From an uncultured Lachnospiraceae bacterium (lineage in GTDB: Bacteria; Bacillota; Clostridia; Lachnospirales; Lachnospiraceae): a stretch of 33,741 nucleotides of DNA. A program made the position numbers and the translations under genes. Location of the stretch: positions 1 to 33,741 of the forward strand of contig CAJUTQ010000011.1 in assembly GCA_910589265.1 (NCBI GenBank). The letters run 5' to 3'. The notes below the pieces were generated by a model. The model was not told where the DNA came from and ran no database searches. It saw nothing but the letters and a program-made list of their open reading frames with translations. This document shows, in pieces, positions 25,593 through 33,741 of the stretch (positions are counted from its first letter, which is position 1; every line of letters begins with the position of its first letter).

Positions 25593-26216
25593 ATGAACAG
25601 CAAATTTTTGGATTTGGATAAAGGCAGGCAGGATGCGGTCATTAACGCATCCTTAAAAGCCTTTGCCATAAATGGGTATAAAAGGGCTAGCACAGACGAT
25701 ATTGTAAAAAGCGCAGGGATTTCAAAAGGGCTGTTATTTCATTATTTTGAAAGCAAAAAGGGGCTTTATGAGTTCCTCCACGACTACAGCGTAAAATATA
25801 TGTCCATGGAGCTTTTGCGGGATGTAAAGGGAGAGCCAGGGAATATTTTCCTTCTTCAAAAAGAGGTGGAGAAGGCTAGAATACAAGTAATGAAAAAATA
25901 TCCATATATGCAGAAGTTTTTAAATGGCGCTGAGAAAGAAGCTCATACGGAGGCTGCACAAGCTATTGAACATAATTGCAGAAACTTAAGAGAAGTTTAT
26001 GAAAGCCTTTATGAGAAAATAACGGACAATCTTTTAAAAGCTCCAGCTGATATGGAACGGATTCGCAAGATTTTAGAGTGGGTATCCCAAGGGGTGCTTC
26101 AGGATTCTCTAAGAGAAGAGGAGGTAGACTTTAAAAAAATGGAAGAGGAGCTGGAAGGGTATATGGAGCTTTTTCAAGAATGTTTCCTGGAACAGAAAGA
26201 AGAGGAAGAAGTTTGA
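25593..26216 (+). CDS. TetR-family transcriptional regulator
   Basis: 207 residues. The N-terminal helix-turn-helix is clear: INASLKAFAINGYKRASTDDIVKSAGISKGLLFHYFESKKGLY (about residues 17-59, shown in overlapping parts). The C-terminal helical domain is of the ligand-binding type with no recognisable specificity. It is the first gene of the overlapping operon to 30820; its TGA shares one base with the ATG of the next gene. It probably controls this operon, perhaps through the palindrome at 25525. Confidence 0.85.
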   Translation: MNSKFLDLDKGRQDAVINASLKAFAINGYKRASTDDIVKSAGISKGLLFHYFESKKGLYEFLHDYSVKYMSMELLRDVKGEPGNIFLLQKEVEKARIQVMKKYPYMQKFLNGAEKEAHTEAAQAIEHNCRNLREVYESLYEKITDNLLKAPADMERIRKILEWVSQGVLQDSLREEEVDFKKMEEELEGYMELFQECFLEQKEEEEV

Positions 26217-27865
26217 TGGCAGAGAAAAGTATAGGAAGGAAAATGCTCTTAAGCAAAAATATACTATATTCCCAATGGCTTATGATCATTCCTATTATTT
26301 TGTATACAGGAATGCTATTGTACCAAATGATTTCCAATACAATGACTGGCCTGACCTATCCCAATGAACTAAGGGAAGGGGTTAACATTGAATTTACATT
26401 GGCCTTGCTGGAAGGGAAAAACCCTTATGGGAAGCAATGGCTGAATGAAAATATACCAGGGCCTTGCTATTTGTATCCTTTTTTATATTGCAGCGTAGTA
26501 GCCGCTCTGGCCAAACTCTTTCCCCTGGATATCTTTTTTCTCCATTATGGACTTACTTTCCTCTCCATAATTGCTTCAGGAGGAATCATCAGCCTTATGG
26601 TAAAGGAACAGACAAAGACAAAAATAGCTCCTGTTTTGGCTTTTCCTCTGGCTCTTATGTTTCATTGGCGATATGGATATGTGGGGGCGGTTCCAGACAG
26701 CTTTGGTTTTTTTCTGTTTACTCTTGCTATTTTTTTCTCTACTAGGGAAGGAAAAAGAAACAGTGTGTTTGTCAATGGGGTAATTACGGTCCTTCTGTTT
26801 TATGTAAAGCAGTACTACATTCTTCTTGCTGGAATTTTCATATTGTATTATATAAAGCAGTCTAAGAAACAGGCTGTTCAATATATTTTCTTTTGTGCCC
26901 TTTTGACCCTTTTATCAGCTGGAATAGTCACGCTCTTTTTTCCTACTTACTGGACCTATGCCTTTTATTTGCTAAAAGGGACAGAAGTGTATGTTAGTAA
27001 AAAACAGTTTCTCTATGTGCTGGAACAGTTTGCCTATATGATGACCATATATGGAATCTTTTTTATTTTGATCATTTATCGAATATATCAATTGGGAAAA
27101 GAAGGAAAATTAAAATGCCAGTGGAAAAGAAAAGGATTCAAAGAGCCCTTACTATCTTTAGGAATAGAAAATAAAGAATGGATACAGTGGTGTCATTTTC
27201 TTATTTCTGGATTAGGACTGTTTTATTTTGGACTCAATGATGGAGCTTATCTCACCTACTATTTGCAATTGTGGGCTCCTTCTCTTGTTATATTAGGACT
27301 GATAACTTGGGAAGAAATTTTCTTAGGCAAAGAAGGAAGAAAAAAGCTTATTTTTTATGGGCTTTATGGAATGATAGCGTTGTTTTCTTTGTTTCTTTCC
27401 CATAGAAGGCTGCCTTTTCACAGATTGAACAAAGAGGATTTGGAGGCATGGAAAGAGGCCTATGCATATTTAGACAGTTATTCTAAAGAGGAAATCTATC
27501 ATTCTGCAACAACGGCTTTTTATGCTTTTGAAAATCATCAATATGTATATGATACAGGACATGTAAACATTACACGGGAGTCCAATTATGAAATATGGAA
27601 GAATAGCAAAACAGATAGATGGTTATTTCCTTATGCAGGGAAAATTTATGAACAGCACGATAAACACCATGAGAGAATCAGGGAAAAGGTTCAAGAGGGA
27701 GAGTATGGTCTTATTACCCTTGTACAAGGATTGGACATTGTGCTAGACGAGAGCTTATTAGAGGAAAAATATGAGAAGATAGATACAATAAGCCTTTATC
27801 TGGGGAATATGGCATATGATACCCAGTTTTGGGCATTAAAGGACAAGAGAGCGGGAGGAAAATAA
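26216..27865 (+). CDS. Polytopic membrane protein, probable GT-C glycosyltransferase (ArnT/PMT-like role)
   Basis: 549 residues from the ATG at 26216, which overlaps the TetR stop as TGATG. About 11-12 hydrophobic segments follow a short basic N-terminus. The first extracytoplasmic loop is long, with REGVNIEFTLALLEGKNPYG, comparable to the catalytic loop of GT-C enzymes, which use polyprenyl-phosphate sugars. The last 130 residues form a soluble domain. The next genes make and load an amino sugar on a lipid carrier, so this protein is the best candidate for its transfer to an acceptor outside the membrane. The family match is by architecture, not by a strict motif. Confidence 0.6.
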   Translation: MAEKSIGRKMLLSKNILYSQWLMIIPIILYTGMLLYQMISNTMTGLTYPNELREGVNIEFTLALLEGKNPYGKQWLNENIPGPCYLYPFLYCSVVAALAKLFPLDIFFLHYGLTFLSIIASGGIISLMVKEQTKTKIAPVLAFPLALMFHWRYGYVGAVPDSFGFFLFTLAIFFSTREGKRNSVFVNGVITVLLFYVKQYYILLAGIFILYYIKQSKKQAVQYIFFCALLTLLSAGIVTLFFPTYWTYAFYLLKGTEVYVSKKQFLYVLEQFAYMMTIYGIFFILIIYRIYQLGKEGKLKCQWKRKGFKEPLLSLGIENKEWIQWCHFLISGLGLFYFGLNDGAYLTYYLQLWAPSLVILGLITWEEIFLGKEGRKKLIFYGLYGMIALFSLFLSHRRLPFHRLNKEDLEAWKEAYAYLDSYSKEEIYHSATTAFYAFENHQYVYDTGHVNITRESNYEIWKNSKTDRWLFPYAGKIYEQHDKHHERIREKVQEGEYGLITLVQGLDIVLDESLLEEKYEKIDTISLYLGNMAYDTQFWALKDKRAGGK

Positions 27866-27866
27866 A

Positions 27867-28997
27867 TTGATTTTGTTTAACGTTCCCCCTTATACGGGAA
27901 GGGAGCTAACCTATGTGGAGGAGGCAGTATTAAACCATAAAATTTGTGGGGATGGAGAGTTTACAAAGAAATGTAGTCAATGGTTAGAAGAGCGATTTAA
28001 GGTGAGAAAGGCCCTGCTTACCACATCCTGTACCCATGCCATGGAGATGGCGGCCTTACTGTCTGACATAAAAGAAGGAGATGAGGTTATTATGCCTTCG
28101 TACACCTTTGCTTCCACAGCAGATGCTTTTGTTTTAAGGGGAGCCACCATTGTTTTTATTGATATTAGGCCAGATACAATGAACATGAATGAGAAACTTA
28201 TTGAACCAGCAATTACGAGGAGAACAAAGGCCATTGTGCCTGTTCACTATGCAGGAGTAGCTTGTGAAATGGATTCTATATTGGAGATGGCGGCTCAGTA
28301 TGGATTAAAGGTTGTGGAAGATGGAGCCCAGGGGATTTTTTCCACTTATAAAGGGAAGGCATTGGGAACTATAGGAGATTATGGCTGCTTAAGCTTTCAT
28401 GAGACAAAAAACTTAAGCATGGGAGAAGGGGGAGCTTTATTTATCAAAGAGGAAGCCAAGATAGAGGAAGGAGAAATTATCCGGGAAAAGGGAACAAACA
28501 GGAGTAAATTTTTTCGAGGAGAGGTAGACAAATATACATGGGTAAACTATGGTTCCTCTTATCTTCCCAGTGACCTAAATGCAGCTTATTTGTGGGGACA
28601 GATGGAAGAGGCTGAGAAAATCCAAGAAAACAGAATGAACATGTGGAAAGCTTATTATGCTCTTTTAAAGCCTTTGGAGGAGGAAGGATTTTTAAGCCTC
28701 CCTGTCATTCCAGAGGGATGTGTTCATAATGCACATATGTTTTATTTGAAACTAAAAAATATAGAAGAAAGGGACTCCTTCAACAGCTTTTTAAAGGAAA
28801 AGGGGATTTTGTCTGTGTTTCATTATATACCTTTGCACAGTGCGCCAGCGGGAAGGAAGTATGGACGATTTCATGGAGAAGATAAGTATACAACTGTAGA
28901 GAGCCAGCGTTTGACTAGGTTGCCTCTTTATTATGGGTTAAAAGAGTACCAGGTGGAATATATTGCCACGAAAATCAAGGAGTTTTTTAAAAAATGA
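27867..28997 (+). CDS. rffA: dTDP-4-amino-4,6-dideoxygalactose transaminase (RffA/WecE-like)
   Basis: 376 residues, the same length as the enterobacterial enzyme. It is a PLP-dependent DegT/DnrJ/EryC1 aminotransferase, expected to convert dTDP-4-keto-6-deoxyglucose with glutamate to dTDP-Fuc4N. Motifs are FNVPPYTGRE at the N-terminus, TTSCTHAMEMAALL (PLP phosphate site), EVIMPSYTFASTADAF, VVEDGAQGI (Asp binding the PLP nitrogen), SFHETKNLSMGEGG (Schiff-base Lys) and HNAHMFYLKL. The start is TTG, with GGGAGG before it. The stop overlaps the next gene by four bases. RmlA and RmlB, which make the substrate, are not in the window. Confidence 0.88.
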   Translation: MILFNVPPYTGRELTYVEEAVLNHKICGDGEFTKKCSQWLEERFKVRKALLTTSCTHAMEMAALLSDIKEGDEVIMPSYTFASTADAFVLRGATIVFIDIRPDTMNMNEKLIEPAITRRTKAIVPVHYAGVACEMDSILEMAAQYGLKVVEDGAQGIFSTYKGKALGTIGDYGCLSFHETKNLSMGEGGALFIKEEAKIEEGEIIREKGTNRSKFFRGEVDKYTWVNYGSSYLPSDLNAAYLWGQMEEAEKIQENRMNMWKAYYALLKPLEEEGFLSLPVIPEGCVHNAHMFYLKLKNIEERDSFNSFLKEKGILSVFHYIPLHSAPAGRKYGRFHGEDKYTTVESQRLTRLPLYYGLKEYQVEYIATKIKEFFKK

Positions 28998-29539
28998 TAG
29001 AAATAATCGGGGAAAAAATAAAATTAAAGCCCATTGATTTCACTCATACAAATAAAATTCTTCAGTGGAGGAATCATCCAGAAGTAGTGAAGAACTTTCT
29101 TTATCAGGAAAAGATCACGCTAAAGGATCATGAAAAATGGATGAGAGAGAAAGTAAAGACAGGTGAAGTCATACAGTTTATTATATATGAAAAGGAAGAA
29201 GGCAGGGAGATTGGTAGCGTTTACTTTCGGGACATTGACTGGGAGGAGAGAAAGGCGGAGTATGGAATTTTCATAGGGGAAGACTGGGCCAGGGGTGGAA
29301 AAGGATATGGGACGGAGACGGCAAAGAAGATGGTGGAGTATGCCTTTTGTCAGCTAAGGCTTCATAAAATTTATTTAAGGGTAATAGATACAAATGAGAG
29401 GGCAATCCGCTCTTATAAAAGGGCAGGTTTTGTAAAAATAGAAAATAAAAAAGAGGAAGTTTTTTTAAAGGATGGCCCTCATGAGGTAATGTTTATGGAA
29501 GCGATAAATCCCTATTACTCAAAGGAGCTGAAAATATGA
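28994..29539 (+). CDS. GNAT N-acetyltransferase (RimJ/RimL- or PseH-like), probable amino-sugar acetylase
   Basis: 181 residues. ILQWRNHPEVVKNFLY at the N-terminus and DWARGGKGYGTETAKKMVEYAF (acetyl-CoA loop ARGGKGYG) with TNERAIRSYKRAGF are typical of GNAT enzymes of the RimJ/RimL group, to which nucleotide-sugar acetylases such as PseH belong. It overlaps both neighbours by four bases (ATGA). Placed after an RffA-type enzyme, it probably N-acetylates dTDP-Fuc4N to dTDP-Fuc4NAc, the role of WecD in enterobacteria. Substrate is inferred from position. Confidence 0.75.
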   Translation: MIEIIGEKIKLKPIDFTHTNKILQWRNHPEVVKNFLYQEKITLKDHEKWMREKVKTGEVIQFIIYEKEEGREIGSVYFRDIDWEERKAEYGIFIGEDWARGGKGYGTETAKKMVEYAFCQLRLHKIYLRVIDTNERAIRSYKRAGFVKIENKKEEVFLKDGPHEVMFMEAINPYYSKELKI

Positions 29540-30486
29540 AAAAGATATCCTTTGTCATTCCTTGTTACTGTTCGTCAAAAACCATTGGGGCAGTAGTGGA
29601 GGAATTGACGAACAGTATGAAAAAAGAAAATCTGTTGGATTATGAAATCATATTGGTAAACGACAGTTCCCCTGACAATACTTTTGAGAACATCAGACAA
29701 TTGTGCAAAGAAGATGAAAAAATAATCGGAATCAACTTGGCAAAAAACTTTGGACAGCATGGGGCTTTAATGGCAGGAATGGGAGCAGCTAAAGGAGAAA
29801 TTGTTGTATGTTTAGACGATGACGGCCAGACGCCGGCAGATGAGGCAAAGAAACTCATTGAGAAAATAAACCAGGGATATGATGTTGTCTATGCTTCTTA
29901 TCCAAAAAAGCGTCATTCTATCTTTCGAAATGTGGGCAGCAAAATAAACAGCTTGATGACAGAGTATTTGCTGGATAAACCGAAGAACCTCCATTTATCC
30001 AGTTATTTTGCAGCTAGAAGATTTGTGATCGAGGAGATATTAAAGTATGAAAATGCTTATCCCTATGTCATTGGCTTAGTATTGAGGACGACAAAACATA
30101 TTGCCAATGTGGAGGTAAGCCACAGGGAGCGGGAGGAAGGGAGTTCGGGCTATACATTCCGAAAGCTTTTGGCACTGTGGATTAACGGGTTTACTGCTTT
30201 TTCCGTGAAACCTTTAAGACTGGCCTCCCTTCTAGGAGGTTTTGCCGCCGTGGCTGGAGTTTTTGTCATTGCATGGATTATATATAATAAAATGACTAAT
30301 CCCCAAGCTCCTTTAGGCTGGAGTTCCATGGTCGCCCTTCTTCTTTTATTGGGAGGGATGATTCTTTTTGTGTTAGGAATGATTGGAGAATATATTGGGC
30401 GGATCTATATAAGCTTAAACAGGGCGCCCCAATATGTTGTAAGGGAAAGGATCCATTATGAAAAGGAAAGTGAAGGAGTGGAATAA
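29536..30486 (+). CDS. Polyprenyl-phosphate glycosyltransferase, GT2 (ArnC/DPM1-like)
   Basis: 316 residues. The N-terminal GT-A domain has SFVIPCYCSS, VNDSSPDNTFE, NLAKNFGQHGALMAG and the metal-binding CLDDDGQTP (DXD). The C-terminus has two membrane segments at about 230-255 and 262-290, followed by GEYIGRIYISLNRAPQYVVRE, a signature of undecaprenyl-phosphate glycosyltransferases such as ArnC, GtrB or YfdH. It should transfer a nucleotide-activated sugar to undecaprenyl phosphate on the inner face of the membrane. The gene overlaps the previous by four bases and the next by 29. Confidence 0.88.
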   Translation: MKKISFVIPCYCSSKTIGAVVEELTNSMKKENLLDYEIILVNDSSPDNTFENIRQLCKEDEKIIGINLAKNFGQHGALMAGMGAAKGEIVVCLDDDGQTPADEAKKLIEKINQGYDVVYASYPKKRHSIFRNVGSKINSLMTEYLLDKPKNLHLSSYFAARRFVIEEILKYENAYPYVIGLVLRTTKHIANVEVSHREREEGSSGYTFRKLLALWINGFTAFSVKPLRLASLLGGFAAVAGVFVIAWIIYNKMTNPQAPLGWSSMVALLLLLGGMILFVLGMIGEYIGRIYISLNRAPQYVVRERIHYEKESEGVE

Positions 30487-30820
30487 ATTAAAAACATATG
30501 TATTTCTCCATGGAGTTTTGCTCATTTATTCTTTTACTATGGTAGGCTCAAAGCTGGCTTCTTCCTATCCCCTTAAGTCCCTTCCATTTCTTCTCTCATA
30601 TGGGCTTGTCTTAGGCGTCCTTTTTGTCTATGCTCTTCTCTGGCAGCAAGTATTAAAAAGGCTTCCTTTAACAATGGCCTATGGAAATAAGGCAGTGACC
30701 GTTATTTGGGGGCTTGTCTGGGGAAGGTTTCTTTTTGGAGAGAGGATAAATGGATTTCAAATTGCAGGATCTATTGTTATTATTATTGGAATTGCCATGA
30801 TGGCAGGGGAGGCGGAGTGA
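30458..30820 (+). CDS. Small EamA/SMR-like membrane protein, possible lipid-linked sugar flippase (ArnE/ArnF-like)
   Basis: 120 residues with four hydrophobic segments. The end reads GRFLFGERINGFQIAGSIVIIIGI, the pattern of a half-size EamA or small multidrug resistance protein, where the conserved Glu lies in the third to fourth helix region. ArnE and ArnF have this size and flip undecaprenyl-phosphate-Ara4N. Since it overlaps the ArnC-like gene by 29 bases, the same job for the lipid-linked sugar made here is likely. It would need to act as a dimer. Drug efflux is the alternative. Confidence 0.65.
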   Translation: MKRKVKEWNKLKTYVFLHGVLLIYSFTMVGSKLASSYPLKSLPFLLSYGLVLGVLFVYALLWQQVLKRLPLTMAYGNKAVTVIWGLVWGRFLFGERINGFQIAGSIVIIIGIAMMAGEAE

Positions 30821-32367
30821 ATAACTAATAAGAGTTTGTGATACACTTCTCTTTTGAAGGGGAAAATTTTTAAGAAAATTTAGTTTGGTGATAACTTTTG
30901 ATGTAGTTAGAGAAAAATTGCCTTATCGTTATCGTCTTCTTTTAGAAAGGGAAGGGTAGTTTTAAGAATTAATACAACAAGATTCTTTTTTTATAGATAG
31001 ATTACTTTATTATAATTCAATTTAACAGAAATTATTATTGTCAAAAACCATATGGTATATATTTATAAATATTATTTTTGCGAAAACAATAGTAGTCTTC
31101 CGTTTGCTATTGAAACTAGCCATTTTGCTTGTATTTTATAATATAGTAAGGTTATTTTTGTTTTTTGATAGTAAAGACTACACTAATGCTATAAATGTTT
31201 TAAATGATATCCTTGATTTAGAATACCTTATGGAATGCTTTTATGTTAGTATCCGGCTTATCTGTTCTTTTACTTATGCTTACCTTAACATTTTTGGGGT
31301 GGATAAGAATAATGTACAAATAGCTTTCAAGAATGTTAAAAGTAGGAATTTAGTACTTACTGGTGAATTTTATACAGACATTTTGTCAGTTGTTTTCATC
31401 TAGATAGCTACATAAGTATACGATGCTTGGACATTTAATGGAAGGTAGAAACTGAAAACAATGACTCATCTTTTATTTGTGCCGAAATGAGGGGACAGGT
31501 GTAAGAATACATTACATTGGTTTGCCTAAAAGAGTATTTGTAGATTTTTTTGTTTAAGGATTCAAAAAAACTTGATTATGTAGACACGAAATAACAGAAA
31601 AATAGATATTATTGTTATATACCATTAACTCCAATTTCCAAGGTGAGAAAAAGCGTTACTTTTATTTAGGATAATACACACAGTTTTGAGACTTTTTTTA
31701 TTTTTATTCAAACTAAGTTTCAAGCTAAGACAGTTTTTAGAGTTATAGTATCATAGCTTTCATACAATCATCTTCTTTTCTAATCTGGACAGATTTTTTT
31801 GTTAGCAGATGTGTTGGGTAGTAGGGAAAGTGCGCATCAGAAGTAAATACGTCTAGTATTGTCAATCCCTATTCGAAAATCTGTTTCAGAAAGAAAGATA
31901 GAGAAACTCTATTTTGATAAACAGGGTACAGTGCTAACGAATTTAACAAACTTGTAATAAGACATGATGCAAACATAGAGAACGAGTTTATTATGTGTAA
32001 TCATATAGACAAGATATTTTAGATGCCTGTATATGAGCTCTAGTTTCTTTACTTATTTTGCTTTAATGCACTAGTTCTGGATTGTTTTAATGATTTAGCA
32101 GTATCAAGTAAAGTATTAGTCAATATCTTACAGTAAGGATTAAACATTATATTGGAAATAGTCATATAATTTTGGAGACGATTTTTCCAAGAAGATTTCA
32201 TACAGACATGATAAAAATGGAGCTTGATGACTATTTGTGAAGCCTTTAAATATTAGTACTTTAGTACTGAAGGTGGAAATTTTGCTCATACTCGGATATT
32301 TTGTTTATAGTAGCCAATATCTTAACTAGTTTGTACATTGAACAAATTGAAAGGAAAGATAATAGAC
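30821..32367 (+). other. AT-rich region without a convincing gene
   Basis: About 1.5 kb between the surface-sugar operon and a third radical SAM gene. One 121-codon frame (31038-31403) starts at TTG with no ribosome site and encodes low-complexity hydrophobic sequence; I do not count it. Elsewhere the frames are short and broken. I recognise no RNA gene, IS end, or known gene fragment. The base composition matches the AT-rich left cassette rather than the core, so it is probably decayed accessory DNA. Confidence 0.5.
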
Positions 32368-33243
32368 ATGAAAATTGAAAATATTGGATGGTCAATAGGA
32401 AATTTTTGTAATGCTAAATGTCATCATTGCTATTCGTGGAGGCAAAGACAAGGACATGAAATTTTGTCCTTAGATGAAATAGACACTATTCTTGACAAAA
32501 TAATTTCTTATGGTATAAAAACTGTAAATTTTGGTGGAAATGAACCTATTTTTACAAATGGAAAAGATTTGGGTAGTACTACATTACCGTATATTATTGA
32601 TAGATTATATGAAAGAAATATTATATGTGGGATTACAACAAATGGATTTACTGAAAAATATTTGTATGAAAATCATTTTGATACATTTATGAAAGTTAAT
32701 GATTGGGACTTTTCACTTGATGCTCCATGTAGTAAAGAACATAATAAAAATAGAAACGTTTCTAATGCATTTGAAATGGTATTAGAAGGATTAGATATAT
32801 GTACAAAACATAAAAGACTAAAGAGTATTGTTGTTGCTGGAATGCATACGAATTTGAAACCAGATGTTTTGAATCAGTTTATTACATTAGCACAAAAATA
32901 TGAGGCTGATTTTAGAATTAATATTTTAAAGCCAACGGAAGAACATCATAAAACATTGCTACCTTCAGTGGAAAAAATTTATGAGAGCATGGACTGGCTG
33001 CTTGAAAAAATGGATATGGTATGTATGAGTGAATCTATTTTTGCTTCACAAGTGGGAATTGGATGTAATGGATCTCCATGTGGTGAGAAATCTTTTAGAA
33101 TTAGAACTAAGATCAATGGAAGAGTTCCAATTACACCATGTGTGTATTTGGATTTGGATGCTGGTGACATTCTATCTGAAAGTATAGACTCTATTGTGTC
33201 TGGAGCTGTTTTTTCATGCTTTATACATATGATTGTTTCTTAA
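32368..33243 (+). CDS. Radical SAM protein, probably C-terminally truncated
   Basis: 291 residues from the ATG at 32368 (AAAGGAAAGA upstream); a TTG at 32338 is a weaker alternative. The 4Fe-4S motif CX3CX2C is at Cys14, 18 and 21 (NFCNAKCHHCYSW). The SAM-binding motif is FGGNEP, and ITTNG and DFSLDAP follow. Toward the end CNGSPCGEKSFRIRT and ITPCVYLDLDAGDIL look like the start of a SPASM or twitch region, but the frame stops soon after, in a hydrophobic tail unlike the family, before the expected final Cys cluster. The gene is alone and AT-rich, and GC-rich element DNA begins about 100 bases later, so it was probably cut by a rearrangement. Its substrate is unknown. Confidence 0.7.
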   Translation: MKIENIGWSIGNFCNAKCHHCYSWRQRQGHEILSLDEIDTILDKIISYGIKTVNFGGNEPIFTNGKDLGSTTLPYIIDRLYERNIICGITTNGFTEKYLYENHFDTFMKVNDWDFSLDAPCSKEHNKNRNVSNAFEMVLEGLDICTKHKRLKSIVVAGMHTNLKPDVLNQFITLAQKYEADFRINILKPTEEHHKTLLPSVEKIYESMDWLLEKMDMVCMSESIFASQVGIGCNGSPCGEKSFRIRTKINGRVPITPCVYLDLDAGDILSESIDSIVSGAVFSCFIHMIVS

Positions 33244-33320
33244 TAAGAACACTGTAAATACAAGGCTTTTCAAAACCTACCAACCACAAAAAATAATATT
33301 TGATCTATCACATTACGCTA

Positions 33321-33356
33321 AAAGCCGTCCGGCATGAAAAAACGGGCGGCTTTTTT
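33321..33356 (+). terminator. Strong Rho-independent terminator
   Basis: AAAGCCGTCCG pairs with CGGGCGGCTTT (one T-G pair, 11 bp), loop GCATGAAAAAA, then TTTTTT. It marks the edge of the GC-rich DNA and would isolate the next gene from upstream transcription. Confidence 0.9.
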
Positions 33357-33444
33357 GCGTGGATAGACGGAAAGGAGGCAAAAAATAATTACAGAAATTT
33401 AACCCCTAAATTTATGCAACTTTCACAAAAAAGGAGGTTAGTGA

Positions 33445-33741
33445 ATGGCAGATGAAAAACTGAACACAGGCCCCGGCAGTGAAAAACTCCCGGAGGCTCC
33501 CGAACAGGCCGCCACACCCACGCCCCGGCAGGAACAGGCCGCCGCACCCCAGCAGGAACAGGCCGGGCTTGCCCAGCCCGCTCCAGGCGATGTGGTGGTA
33601 TCCTTTGACAAGATCAATGAGCTGATGGGCGAAAAGCGGCAGGCGGCCCGGGCCCAGGTGGAAAAGGAGGCGGCGGGTAAAGACGGAAAGGAGGAACTTC
33701 CCGCCGCTGGCGGCGATAAGCCGAAAACGCCCCGGCGTGGC
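33445..33741 (+). CDS. Pro/Ala/Gln-rich protein of a putative conjugative element (partial)
   Basis: The frame is open from an ATG behind an excellent AAGGAGG to the end of the window (99 codons). It begins MADEKLNTGPGSEKLPE, then has a repeated A, P and QEQA-rich stretch, then GDVVVSFDKINELMGEKRQ and a basic tail (KPKTPRRG). The base composition is far richer in G and C than everything before it. Disordered Pro/Ala-rich proteins with a later basic AT-hook-like region are common in integrative conjugative elements of gut Firmicutes, and I take this as its first visible gene. I cannot name the family. Confidence 0.6.
   Translation, partial: MADEKLNTGPGSEKLPEAPEQAATPTPRQEQAAAPQQEQAGLAQPAPGDVVVSFDKINELMGEKRQAARAQVEKEAAGKDGKEELPAAGGDKPKTPRRG

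Noticed and set aside
31038..31403. 121-codon hydrophobic ORF
   Set aside because: TTG start, no ribosome site, low-complexity AT-driven composition and no recognisable motif.

Overview
The window looks like a low-GC Firmicutes chromosome, most likely a gut Lachnospiraceae. The evidence is a CIRCE-controlled groES-groEL operon, guaB, purH, Cof-type HAD phosphatases, a YczE-like protein, VanZ and a DUF6106-like protein. A stable chromosomal block (about 10.4-30.8 kb) is flanked on both sides by mobile or decaying DNA.

Left flank (1-8.6 kb): the tail of an unidentified ORF, a decayed IS256-type transposase next to a broken winged-helix regulator, a broken O-acetyltransferase, and then a very AT-rich cassette at 2.4-7.0 kb. 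The cassette holds a 69-residue peptide made of three tandem 21-residue units (DIFACS...), a radical SAM/SPASM enzyme, an MFS exporter, and a second radical SAM/SPASM enzyme carrying a C-terminal GNAT domain. This has the layout of a ribosomally made, post-translationally modified peptide (RiPP) operon with almost no leader. It is the best candidate for an undescribed system here. The second radical SAM gene is split by a frameshift at a run of seven T. After it come a second IS256 fragment interrupted by a decayed IS3-family element, and a broken ABC exporter (ATPase and permease, 8.7-10.4 kb).

Core: an AraC-type regulator, a HAD phosphatase overlapping a YczE-like membrane protein, a large polytopic membrane protein behind a near-consensus promoter, a second HAD phosphatase, groES-groEL, a DUF6106-like protein, guaB, an ABC-2-like membrane protein, VanZ, and a PocR/GAF/degenerate-EAL protein that overlaps purH.

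From 25.6 to 30.8 kb a tightly overlapping operon encodes a TetR regulator, a GT-C-like membrane protein, an RffA-type sugar aminotransferase, a GNAT acetyltransferase, an ArnC-like polyprenyl-phosphate glycosyltransferase and a small EamA/SMR-like membrane protein. Together they resemble the Arn lipid-A modification pathway rebuilt around dTDP-Fuc4N(Ac): make and acetylate the amino sugar, load it on a lipid carrier, flip it, and transfer it to a surface acceptor. This pathway is inference from the gene set.

Right flank: about 1.5 kb of AT-rich DNA with no convincing gene, a third radical SAM gene that ends before its C-terminal cysteine region, a strong terminator, and then an abrupt switch to GC-rich DNA with the first 99 codons of a Pro/Ala/Gln-rich protein. 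That protein probably belongs to an integrative conjugative element continuing past the window.
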